A DNA stretch of 33,188 bases from a virus, in the IMG/VR virus record IMGVR_UViG_3300010354_000021, positions 1 to 33,188 of that record; one strand, given 5' to 3'. Positions 22,827-29,490 of the stretch are shown piece after piece. Positions within the stretch are counted from its first letter, which is position 1; every line of letters begins with the position of its first letter. Position numbers and translations under genes: made by a program. A model generated the notes under the pieces. The model searched no databases and was not told the origin of the DNA. It saw only the letters and a list, made by a program, of their open reading frames with translations.

Positions 22827-23301
22827 GATAAACAAGGATAAACTCAAAGCTCTGGAGCTGGAGTCACTGAAATCAAAATATCCATCCATGGATCCGAGAT
22901 TCATTCCTTTAACTGATTGGAAGGATACATCAGCAAATGGACTCACTAAGTGCATCATCTTCTGGATCAATGCAATGGGTGGACAAGCTGAGAGGATATC
23001 CAACCAGGGACAATACAGAGCTGGTAAAAAGATTCAAGTTGGCACTGGTGAGATTGCATACACTAAGGAGCTCAAAGGAAAGTGGACTCCAGGTCAAGGC
23101 ACCAAAGGAACAGCTGATATCTCAGCAACTATCAGAGGCAGATCAGTCAAGATTGAAGTCAAATATGGCAAGGATAGGCAGTCAGATGCTCAGAGACAAT
23201 ATCAAGAAATGATTGAGAAAGCTGGAGGAATTTATGAAATATTTAGAGACTTTGACTCATTTGTTGAATGGTATGAAAAAATCACATTATGCTTAATATA
23301 A
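22813..23301 (+). CDS. VRR-NUC-like (PD-(D/E)XK) nuclease
   Basis: A 162-residue protein with the restriction-like nuclease core: 'GTADISATIRGRSVKIEVKYGKDRQSDAQRQYQ', in which Asp102, Glu115-x-Lys117 and Gln127 fit the D-ExK-Q pattern of VRR-NUC and resolvase-like phage enzymes. An early 'TKCIIFWINAMGGQAERIS' corresponds to the first helix and strand. It probably resolves branched DNA or processes recombination intermediates. It lies in the replication-recombination block, overlapping both neighbours. An ATG at 22819 is an alternative start. Confidence 0.7.
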   Translation: MDMNKINKDKLKALELESLKSKYPSMDPRFIPLTDWKDTSANGLTKCIIFWINAMGGQAERISNQGQYRAGKKIQVGTGEIAYTKELKGKWTPGQGTKGTADISATIRGRSVKIEVKYGKDRQSDAQRQYQEMIEKAGGIYEIFRDFDSFVEWYEKITLCLI

Positions 23302-23900
23302 CGAATGAAGATAACATGGAGCTAATGGCTCGCTATCCTGACAAGCATTTTGATTTGGCTATTGTTGACCCGCCTTATGGAATAGATGTTATGAATGGTG
23401 GTGGACAACCAAAAAAACATAGATTTAAACAATGGGAAAGAAAAAGTTGGGATAAATCAATTCCTGATGAAAAATATTTTCAAGAATTATTTCGTGTTTC
23501 TAAAAATCAAATAATATGGGGCGGTAATTATTTTACAGATTTTTTAAAACCAAGTCAAGGTTGGATATTTTGGTTTAAACAACAAGGTATGACGTTTGCA
23601 GATGGAGAATTGGCTTGGACTTCATTTGATAGAGCAACACGACAATATGATTTAGATGGGATGGGAGGTGCTGGTAGAATACACCCTACGCAAAAACCTA
23701 TTAGACTATACAAATGGCTCTTAGACAAATACGCAAAGCAAGGAGATAAAATACTCGACACACATTTAGGCAGTGGTTCAATAGCGATAGCTTGTCACGA
23801 TTACGGCTTTGACTTAACAGCTTGTGAATTAGATAAAGAATATTTTGATTTGGCAACAAAAAGAATTAATGAACATCTTGCACAATTAAAATTATTTTAG
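23289..23900 (+). CDS. DNA adenine-N6 methyltransferase
   Basis: A 203-residue enzyme with the catalytic motif DPPY at residues 27-30 ('LAIVDPPYGIDVM') and the AdoMet-binding 'ILDTHLGSGSIAIAC' near residues 155-169. The order (catalytic motif before the AdoMet motif) is that of beta-class methyltransferases. It may protect phage DNA against restriction or mark it. No restriction partner is adjacent, so it is an orphan enzyme. Base usage differs from its neighbours: CpG and CGN codons are frequent here ('CGCTATCC', 'GGCGGTAA', 'GCGATAGC'), suggesting recent acquisition. The target sequence cannot be read from the gene. Confidence 0.85.
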   Translation: MLNITNEDNMELMARYPDKHFDLAIVDPPYGIDVMNGGGQPKKHRFKQWERKSWDKSIPDEKYFQELFRVSKNQIIWGGNYFTDFLKPSQGWIFWFKQQGMTFADGELAWTSFDRATRQYDLDGMGGAGRIHPTQKPIRLYKWLLDKYAKQGDKILDTHLGSGSIAIACHDYGFDLTACELDKEYFDLATKRINEHLAQLKLF

Positions 23901-23908
23901 TACATTTG
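23878..23908 (+). promoter_or_regulatory. Promoter for recombination genes (TTG-N20-TACATTTG)
   Basis: TTG at 23878-23880 and TACATTTG at 23901-23908, separated by 20 bp, fit the Bacteroidota promoter consensus. The -7 element lies just after the methyltransferase stop and 21 bp before the ERF ATG, giving a short A-rich leader. Confidence 0.65.
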
Positions 23909-23929
23909 TAAAACCTAAAAACAACATAA

Positions 23930-24442
23930 ATGGAAAACAAACCTTTTAACAGGTCATTGTGGGCAAAATTACACATGGCCAAGATGAACATTGGAAAGGT
24001 TGCTAAGAATGCAACGAATCCACATTTCAAAAAATCCTATGCTGATATCAATGCATTGCTTGAGACAGTTGAGCCAATACTCCATGAGAATGGCTTGGTA
24101 TTATTGCAACCAGTTAAGGATCACATTGTATTCACTCAGATCATTGACATTGATTCTGGTGATATGATTGAATCATGGATGCAACTGCCAGAGATTACTG
24201 ATCCTCAGAAACTACTCGGAGCCATTACTTATTTTCGAAGAGGTACATTGCAGTCTTTGTTGGCATTGCAGTCAGTGGATGATGATGGAAATGGAGCAAC
24301 AGCAACAACCAAAGCACCTAATCCATCACTATCTGAAGAGCAATTCAAGAAGGCAGTTGATGCTATTGCCAAAGGAAAGTATACCATTGAGCAGTTGAGA
24401 GCAAGCTATTCATTAACGAAAGAACAGGAGGCACAACTATGA
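23930..24442 (+). CDS. erf: ERF-family single-strand annealing protein
   Basis: A 170-residue recombinase. The N-terminus ('LWAKLHMAKMNIGKVAKNATNPHFKKSYADINALLETVEPILHENGL') and the central 'KLLGAITYFRRGTLQSLLALQSVDDDGNG' are hallmarks of ERF annealing proteins, which pair complementary single strands during phage recombination and replication restart. The C-terminal 45 residues are a separate helical tail ('LSEEQFKKAVDAIAKGKYTIEQL'). It has its own promoter and overlaps the exonuclease gene (ATGA), forming a recombinase-exonuclease pair. Confidence 0.85.
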   Translation: MENKPFNRSLWAKLHMAKMNIGKVAKNATNPHFKKSYADINALLETVEPILHENGLVLLQPVKDHIVFTQIIDIDSGDMIESWMQLPEITDPQKLLGAITYFRRGTLQSLLALQSVDDDGNGATATTKAPNPSLSEEQFKKAVDAIAKGKYTIEQLRASYSLTKEQEAQL

Positions 24443-25059
24443 AATGGCACCCATCATCATTAGGCAAGCTGATGACAACAGCAAAGTCAAAATCTGAGAT
24501 ACTTTCTGAAACTGCAAAGACCTACATCAAGACAAAAGCAAAGGAGGATTACTTTGGATTCTCTTCATTCATAACAACCAAGCCAATGCTTAAAGGCAAG
24601 GATTGGGAGGAGGAATCTATTGCTCTTGTCAATCAAGTGAGAGGTACATTCTATGTTAAGAATAAGGAAAGATTTGAGAATGAATTCCTGACTGGAGAGC
24701 CAGATATTATCTTGGATGACATGATCATTGATATCAAGACATCTTGGTCACTTGAGACATTTCCAGCAACTCAAGATGAAGGAATTAACAAGGATTACAT
24801 GTGGCAATTGATTGGATACTGTTGGCTATTAGATAAGCCACAAGCTGAATTAATCTATTGCATGATTGATACTGATGATACATTGCTTGGAGATTGGGAT
24901 AATAGATCTATCCATAAGGTTAGTCATATTGATCCAGCAAAGAGAATTACATCATTAAAGTATGAAATGTCAATGGATCTGATATATGATATTAAAGAGA
25001 AACTCACAGCAGCTAATGAGTATTACTCACAGTATATGCAACAACTTAATAATAAATAA
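24439..25059 (+). CDS. Lambda-exonuclease-like (YqaJ-type) PD-(D/E)XK nuclease
   Basis: A 206-residue enzyme beginning 'MKWHPSSLGKLMT'. Nuclease core: Glu59 in 'DWEEESIALV', 'LTGEPDIILDDMIIDIKTSW' with Asp89 and the D98-x-K100 pair, and 'DYMWQLIGYCWLLDKPQAELIY' as the following helix-strand. It would resect DNA ends to give single strands for the ERF protein encoded just upstream, with which it is translationally coupled. Confidence 0.8.
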   Translation: MKWHPSSLGKLMTTAKSKSEILSETAKTYIKTKAKEDYFGFSSFITTKPMLKGKDWEEESIALVNQVRGTFYVKNKERFENEFLTGEPDIILDDMIIDIKTSWSLETFPATQDEGINKDYMWQLIGYCWLLDKPQAELIYCMIDTDDTLLGDWDNRSIHKVSHIDPAKRITSLKYEMSMDLIYDIKEKLTAANEYYSQYMQQLNNK

Positions 25060-25060
25060 A

Positions 25061-25333
25061 ATGGAACACAAATTAAAAGGAAAGCTCATCCTAAAATCAG
25101 AGCCAAGACAAATATCTGAAAAGTTCAGAGTAATGGATTTCGTAATTGAAACACCAGATGAGAAGTATCCTCAGAAAGTACAATTTCAAATCCTTAATGA
25201 TAGGATTCAGGAGATGGATAAGTGGACAATCGGTGAAGAGCTTGAGGTATCATTCGATATTAGAGGCAGAGAATATTCAGGCAAGTATTATAACAGTCTG
25301 AATGCTTACAAAATTGAATCAAGTATATTCTAA
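25061..25333 (+). CDS. DUF3127-like OB-fold protein, possible single-strand DNA-binding
   Basis: A 90-residue protein from ATG 25061, chosen because it starts one base after the exonuclease stop with an A-rich context and the family N-terminus (MEHKLKGKLILKSEPRQIS). The pattern 'FRVMDFVIETPDEKYPQKVQFQIL', 'LEVSFDIRGREYSGKYYNSLNAYKIE' is that of DUF3127, a Bacteroidota-rich family with an OB-like fold. Position after annealing protein and exonuclease suggests it covers single-stranded DNA. That role is inferred. The stop overlaps the next start (TAATG). Confidence 0.75.
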   Translation: MEHKLKGKLILKSEPRQISEKFRVMDFVIETPDEKYPQKVQFQILNDRIQEMDKWTIGEELEVSFDIRGREYSGKYYNSLNAYKIESSIF

Positions 25334-25488
25334 TGAAAGATATTGTAATTTGGATATTAACGCTATTCGTGCTGGTTGCTGGGATAGCGTTATTCTATTA
25401 TGGCCTGTATCGTTTCTTTGGCACTATTGGATTATTTGTATTTATATCACTGGCTGTGTTTTGGTTGATGTTAATAAAGAGATCATGA
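25333..25488 (+). CDS. Two-span small membrane protein
   Basis: A 51-residue protein starting MKDIVIWILTLFVLVAGIAL with a second hydrophobic segment ('IGLFVFISLAVFWLMLI') and a Lys-Arg end. It overlaps the DUF3127-like stop (TAATG) and the next start (ATGA), so it is embedded in the coupled operon. It may be an early membrane protein affecting host physiology or superinfection. Function unknown. Confidence 0.55.
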   Translation: MKDIVIWILTLFVLVAGIALFYYGLYRFFGTIGLFVFISLAVFWLMLIKRS

Positions 25489-25703
25489 AAATAATCACAA
25501 TCTATCTCAAGAATCCAGATGACAACATCAAGGAATGGATGATCAGAGAAACAAAGTCACGAATCAGCAACAGATATAAACAAGTGCATATTGCTGAGGA
25601 TATCGGAGTGAACACTACTCAACTCTGGAGATTCATGAATGAGTCAAAGGTATCTGAGGACTTTTACATCAAATGGTTTAAATGGTATTCTAAAATATCA
25701 TAA
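25485..25703 (+). CDS. Small helix-turn-helix protein
   Basis: A 72-residue protein from ATG 25485, taken as the start because of the ATGA overlap. A predicted helix-turn-helix lies at about residues 33-62 ('YKQVHIAEDIGVNTTQLWRFMNESKVSEDFYIKW'), like small phage regulators. It may bind DNA near early or middle promoters. Target unknown. Confidence 0.6.
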   Translation: MKIITIYLKNPDDNIKEWMIRETKSRISNRYKQVHIAEDIGVNTTQLWRFMNESKVSEDFYIKWFKWYSKIS

Positions 25704-25712
25704 CTTAGCAAT

Positions 25713-26225
25713 GTGGAATTCTGGAAAAAAGAAGCCTATATCATTGCTGGTAAAATCACCGGAGGGAATCCAATATCTTCAGACTTGGTCAGCCATGTCT
25801 ATCTATTGGTGCATGAACTTAGCATCAGACAAGAGGACCTTCCAAGAGTCTTTGCCAGATATGCTTACAACCAGTACAACTGGAGGGATTCCACATTCAA
25901 TAAGTTATTCAAGACACATGACCAGTTACCAGATATGGACTCCAAAGAATCAGATGATGAGAGCTACGAAGTTACAAAGGCTCAAGAATTATTGGATGAC
26001 TATCTTCATCAGAGTCCTGAAGATGATCAAAAGATGTTCACCAAAGAGATCACAAAGATGCATCTGATGGGTATGACATACAGAGAGATTCGCACATTAA
26101 CTGGAATTAGTCTTGACACTATTCACTTGGCAATTAAACAATTTAAATATGATTTATCTGATTATAATAACTCTTCCAATAGGATTTGCGAGGGCTCTCC
26201 AGAGCTTCAATCTTCCGAATATTAA
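25713..26225 (+). CDS. Sigma-factor-like regulator
   Basis: A 170-residue protein from a GTG at 25713 (no in-frame ATG keeps the N-terminus). The N-terminal half ('FWKKEAYIIAGKITGGNPISSDLVSHVYLLVHEL') resembles region 2 of sigma-like proteins. The C-terminal 'MHLMGMTYREIRTLTGISLDTIHLAIKQFKYDL' (about 114-146) resembles the region 4 helix-turn-helix. Such reduced sigma-like proteins occur in Bacteroidota phages and are candidates for directing host polymerase to phage promoters. The acidic insert between halves ('DMDSKESDDESYEV') is atypical. It overlaps the next gene by 77 bp. Confidence 0.6.
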   Translation: MEFWKKEAYIIAGKITGGNPISSDLVSHVYLLVHELSIRQEDLPRVFARYAYNQYNWRDSTFNKLFKTHDQLPDMDSKESDDESYEVTKAQELLDDYLHQSPEDDQKMFTKEITKMHLMGMTYREIRTLTGISLDTIHLAIKQFKYDLSDYNNSSNRICEGSPELQSSEY

Positions 26226-26361
26226 ACCATTCAGCTGTCAAAGTTGCCTATCATTTTGGGTATCAATCTTGGCAGCATCAGTCATTGATTGGCATCTGAT
26301 TGGCTTGGCATTCATAACTTATCTATTGTCTGACTTAATTTTGATATATGAAAGTAAGTGA
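26149..26361 (+). CDS. Small membrane protein with CxxC motif
   Basis: A 70-residue protein; ATG 26149 (MIYLIIITLPIGFARALQSF) fits better than 26113. It carries 'PFSCQSCLSFW' (Cys29 and Cys32) and a hydrophobic C-terminal half ('VSILAASVIDWHLIGLAFITYLLSDLILIY'). Proteins with this F-x-C-x-x-C-L-x-F-W pattern recur in phages of Bacteroidota as unassigned membrane proteins. It overlaps both neighbours. Confidence 0.6.
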   Translation: MIYLIIITLPIGFARALQSFNLPNIKPFSCQSCLSFWVSILAASVIDWHLIGLAFITYLLSDLILIYESK

Positions 26362-26584
26362 TGAACTATTAGATCAAGCTGATAGATATAGCAAGACAAG
26401 ATCATTTGCTCTTAACTCAGCCATGAAAAGAGAGCTCAGTGATTGGCACAAAGCTGCTGGTCATGGTAAACTTAATATTGCTTGCTCAACTTGCATCCGA
26501 AATGGAATGAGTAAACTACTCAAATCAATCCAGGATGGTGAGCAACTCAAGCCTCGTATTCATTTCATAGGAATCAAACAATGA
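26348..26584 (+). CDS. Small conserved-looking protein with CxxC
   Basis: A 78-residue basic protein (MKVSDELLDQADRYSKTRSF) with 'IACSTCIRNGMSKLLKSI' at about residues 43-60, a Cys pair followed by a helix. It overlaps the membrane protein before it and the glycosyltransferase after it (ATGA), so it is co-expressed with the sugar genes. Function unknown. Confidence 0.55.
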   Translation: MKVSDELLDQADRYSKTRSFALNSAMKRELSDWHKAAGHGKLNIACSTCIRNGMSKLLKSIQDGEQLKPRIHFIGIKQ

Positions 26585-27279
26585 TAGTCACAGCACCGAT
26601 ACCAGCATTTGGCAGATTTCCTTTGCTCAGATTAACTATCTCAAGACTGAAGAGGCAAGGAGTCATTCCAATTGTTTTAGGACATGAGAGAGAAGCAATG
26701 GATATTGCCATGCAAATGAATGTGGAATGGATATCTATTGACAATGATCCTCTTGGCAATAAATGGAACAAAGGATTCCAGGCATCAAAGAATTACAATG
26801 CAGATGCAGTGATCTTCATGGGATCATCTGACTGGTGCAGTGATGGATATATCCAAAGATGCAAAGAGCATAGCAAGGACTTTGGAATGATTGGTCAGTT
26901 AGGTTGTCACTTTGCTGATGTATCTGATGAGATTAGATTGGTCCATTGGAAAGGATACAAAGAGTCAATGAGACAAAATGAGCCAATAGGTATTGGCCGC
27001 TTTCTCAATAGAGAATTCCTGGAAAGAATCAACTGGACTCCATTCAATCCACAACTCAACTCAGGCCTTGATTGGTCCATGTGGCTCAAGGCTATGAAAA
27101 CAAATCAAGAGATTGGAATACTTGAATGTGACAACTCAGTGCAACTACTATCAATCTCAACAAATAAATGGGTAAACAAACATAAATTCACTGATCACTG
27201 GACTGGATCTCTTAAGTCAGAGAGATGTAATCTCTCAATCCTGGAGAAAGAGTTTAGTGAATTAAAACAACTATTATAA
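26581..27279 (+). CDS. Glycosyltransferase, GT-A-like
   Basis: A 232-residue protein with a nucleotide-sugar transferase pattern: an N-terminal 'MIVTAPIPAFGRFPLLRLTISRLKRQG' (family-2-like strand and helix), 'GNKWNKGFQASKNYNADAVIFMGSSDW' in which the acidic site around 'SSDW' (about 82-85) replaces the usual DxD, and an aromatic 'GLDWSMWLKAM' acceptor-side motif. No membrane segment. It is the first of three coupled sugar genes. It could glycosylate a phage structural protein, phage DNA, or the host surface; the sequence does not say which. Confidence 0.7.
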   Translation: MIVTAPIPAFGRFPLLRLTISRLKRQGVIPIVLGHEREAMDIAMQMNVEWISIDNDPLGNKWNKGFQASKNYNADAVIFMGSSDWCSDGYIQRCKEHSKDFGMIGQLGCHFADVSDEIRLVHWKGYKESMRQNEPIGIGRFLNREFLERINWTPFNPQLNSGLDWSMWLKAMKTNQEIGILECDNSVQLLSISTNKWVNKHKFTDHWTGSLKSERCNLSILEKEFSELKQLL

Positions 27280-28016
27280 TGCAAGCACATATATCAGAAT
27301 CACTTGCTGGCCTTGACAAAGGACTCATTGAAAAATTCAATTTAACACCATACCAGGTTGCAACTTGGGACACTGTATTCATGGGGATGTACAGAGAAGA
27401 GGACTTGACTACTCTTGCAACACATCTCGGAGCCAGCACAATTGTCTGGTTTGGCTCAGATGCCAAAGACCTTCCAGAGGATTGGATTAAGTTCATGAAG
27501 GACTCAGTCAACATTGCAGTCAGTCATCAAGTCCTTGAGACTCTTGCATCCAAAGGCATTGAGTCAATATGGTGTCCTATCAATGCTGTCATTCCTCATC
27601 ACTGGCCATTGCTGCCTAATGGTGACAAGATATTCTGGTATTCTGGAAATGCTCCAGAGTATTATGGTCAAGACCTTATCAACGAAATAAAAGAACGTAT
27701 CAACATTCCTATCATCAGAGCTGGTCATGATACATTCAGCAAAGAGGAATTGGTTGATGTTTACTCTCAATGCTTTTTGAATCTGAGATTGACTCCTCAT
27801 GATGGCTGTCCGAATACCAACATTGAAATGGGACTAATGGGAAGGCGGTCAATTTACAATGGTGACCTTCCAGCATCTATTCCTTGGGAATCAGTGGATG
27901 ATATTTGTCAATCAATTGCAAGAGAATATGCAACAAGACATGTTGATAATGTGTATATTAGTAAAATTTATCATAATTTTGTTAACTATGAAAGAATGTC
28001 CACGCTGTTTGTTTGA
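27279..28016 (+). CDS. Glycosyltransferase, GT-B-like (group 1)
   Basis: A 245-residue protein. The C-terminal half carries a GT4-like donor-binding pattern: 'FWYSGNAPEYYGQDLINEI', 'PIIRAGHDTFSKEELVDVYSQCFLNLRLTPHDGCPNTNIEMGLMGRRSIYNG', in which the Glu of 'NIEMGLMG' corresponds to the conserved E-x7-E region. It is shorter than typical GT-B enzymes (350 or more), so it is a compact version. Its start overlaps the preceding stop (TAATG) and its end overlaps the amidotransferase start by 29 bp. Confidence 0.7.
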   Translation: MQAHISESLAGLDKGLIEKFNLTPYQVATWDTVFMGMYREEDLTTLATHLGASTIVWFGSDAKDLPEDWIKFMKDSVNIAVSHQVLETLASKGIESIWCPINAVIPHHWPLLPNGDKIFWYSGNAPEYYGQDLINEIKERINIPIIRAGHDTFSKEELVDVYSQCFLNLRLTPHDGCPNTNIEMGLMGRRSIYNGDLPASIPWESVDDICQSIAREYATRHVDNVYISKIYHNFVNYERMSTLFV

Positions 28017-29055
28017 TGAGACCATAGCTGAGATTGGTCCAGAACAATGTGAATACTGTGATCTCCATGATCAATTAGAATTGCAATCTAATCCTCATGA
28101 ATTAAAACATCTGATAAAACAAATCAGAGTCAAAGGTCATGATAAAAAATACGATTGTATCATGGGAATCTCAGGAGGTATTGACTCATCAACTCTCTTA
28201 TATACTGCTGTCAAATATTGGAATCTCAGACCATTGGTGATTCATTTCGACAATCACTGGAATGCTCCAGAGGCAGTTCATAACATGACTCAGTTAGTCA
28301 AGTTACTTGGTGTGGACTCAATCACATATACTGTCAATAAAGAGGAATATGATAGACTGAATGATGCATTCCTTTGGGCTGGTATTCCTGATGCTGATAT
28401 TCCAAACGATATTGCAATGACAAAGCTCATGTATGATACTGCATTCAAGTATGGTATCAAGTACATTCTAAATGGTCATGATTTCAGAACTGAAGGCTCA
28501 ACTCCAAAAGGTTGGACTTATATGGATGCAAAATACATTCAATCAGTTTACAACAAATATTCTGGACTCAGACTCCAGAACTATCCCCTATTCACTTTCA
28601 AGGATCAACTATTCTATGCTGCAATGGGTATCAAGAATGTCAGACCATTTCATTATGGATTTGATAGAGATTCAATGGAGGCTGAAATGAAGAGACTAAT
28701 CAACTGGCAAGATTATGGTGGCAAGCATTGCGAGAATGTATATACTGAGTTTGTTGGATCATTCCTCCTTCCAGAGAAGTTTGGAATTGATAAAAGGATT
28801 GTTTATCTTTCAGCTCAAGTAAGAAGTGGTAAACTAACCAAAGACCAGGCAAGAGAACAATTCAATATCAAGTCTGAATTCGATATCACAAAACTTGGCT
28901 CAAGTGCTGAGAGAATGCTCAGACTGGTCAACATAAGAAAGAGAGACCGATCAGAGTTTGAGAAATATGACTTTAAAAAATATAGAATCATCCTATGGTT
29001 ATTAACCAAGATGAAAGTACTACCATATACATTCTATGTTAAGTATTGTAAATAA
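27988..29055 (+). CDS. N-acetyl sugar amidotransferase (WbpG/PseA-like)
   Basis: A 355-residue protein from ATG 27988 (MKECPRCLFDETI). Cys4, Cys7, Cys21 and Cys24 form a zinc-ribbon-like start. The ATP-pyrophosphatase PP-loop 'MGISGGIDSSTLLY' (SGGIDSS 62-68) and family-typical 'LNGHDFRTEGSTPKGWTYMDAKYI' and 'DYGGKHCENVYTEFVGSFLLPEKFGIDKR' follow. The family converts an acetamido sugar precursor to its amidino form during surface polysaccharide or pseudaminic/legionaminic-type sugar synthesis, usually together with a separate glutaminase, which is absent here. Length is near the family norm. Finding it between phage replication and packaging genes is unusual. A host-derived accessory gene is inferred. 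Confidence 0.8.
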   Translation: MKECPRCLFDETIAEIGPEQCEYCDLHDQLELQSNPHELKHLIKQIRVKGHDKKYDCIMGISGGIDSSTLLYTAVKYWNLRPLVIHFDNHWNAPEAVHNMTQLVKLLGVDSITYTVNKEEYDRLNDAFLWAGIPDADIPNDIAMTKLMYDTAFKYGIKYILNGHDFRTEGSTPKGWTYMDAKYIQSVYNKYSGLRLQNYPLFTFKDQLFYAAMGIKNVRPFHYGFDRDSMEAEMKRLINWQDYGGKHCENVYTEFVGSFLLPEKFGIDKRIVYLSAQVRSGKLTKDQAREQFNIKSEFDITKLGSSAERMLRLVNIRKRDRSEFEKYDFKKYRIILWLLTKMKVLPYTFYVKYCK

Positions 29056-29056
29056 T

Positions 29057-29077
29057 CGAACAAAGTAATATATTAAG
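29057..29077 (+). promoter_or_regulatory. Repeated upstream motif CGAACAA-N5-TATATTAAG (copy 3)
   Basis: Non-coding copy of the motif in the 39-bp gap between the amidotransferase stop and the small terminase start, ending 17 bases before that ATG. Because the gap is non-coding, this copy cannot be explained by protein conservation. It marks the beginning of the packaging and virion region. Confidence 0.5.
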
Positions 29078-29094
29078 AGGATAACTATATCTAT

Positions 29095-29490
29095 ATGGCA
29101 TATAATCAAGAGATAATAGATCAACTTGAGGATCTTGGCTTTGAATATATCCAAGAATGCCTTAATAATAAAAAAGAGATGATCTCTAATAAAGGAGAGA
29201 TTGTACTCGTTTCTGATAGACATATTCCAACTATTGATTACTTTCTTATGATATGGATCCCTATTAAACTTGGAATGAAGTTAATTGATAGGAGGACATG
29301 GTATAGATGGCTTAGAGAAGAGTCTGACAAATGTCACACTATAAAAAACATAGATGGTGAATTCATAGCTCTTGGAAAGAACATTGTGGCCAATGAAGGC
29401 AAGGGTATATTCTATGCTAAGAATAAATTTGGCATGCATGATCGCCAGCAACTCGAGACTAAGAATGTAGAGAAGTTTGACTTTGAATGA
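29095..29490 (+). CDS. terS: Terminase small subunit candidate
   Basis: A 131-residue protein immediately upstream of the large terminase (ATGA overlap), the standard place for the small subunit. 'PTIDYFLMIWIPIKLGMKLIDRRTWYRWLREES' is consistent with the helix-turn-helix DNA-recognition region, and the end 'IFYAKNKFGMHDRQQLETKNVEKFDF' resembles the oligomerisation tail of small terminases in this phage group. It would recognise the pac or cos site and start packaging. Assignment rests on position and pattern. Confidence 0.65.
   Translation: MAYNQEIIDQLEDLGFEYIQECLNNKKEMISNKGEIVLVSDRHIPTIDYFLMIWIPIKLGMKLIDRRTWYRWLREESDKCHTIKNIDGEFIALGKNIVANEGKGIFYAKNKFGMHDRQQLETKNVEKFDFE

Noticed and set aside
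25302-25484. Upstream extension of the HTH protein frame to 25302
   Set aside because: It overlaps a better two-span membrane protein (25333-25488) in another frame; the ATGA at 25485 is the natural start.
25639-26067. Open frame of 142 codons over the sigma-like gene
   Set aside because: The overlapping frame from 25713 has sigma-like regions and a helix-turn-helix; the 142-codon frame has no recognisable protein character.
17937-29094. Lysogeny module (integrase, repressor, attachment site)
   Set aside because: No tyrosine or serine recombinase, excisionase or CI-like repressor was recognised; the small HTH proteins alone do not support lysogeny.
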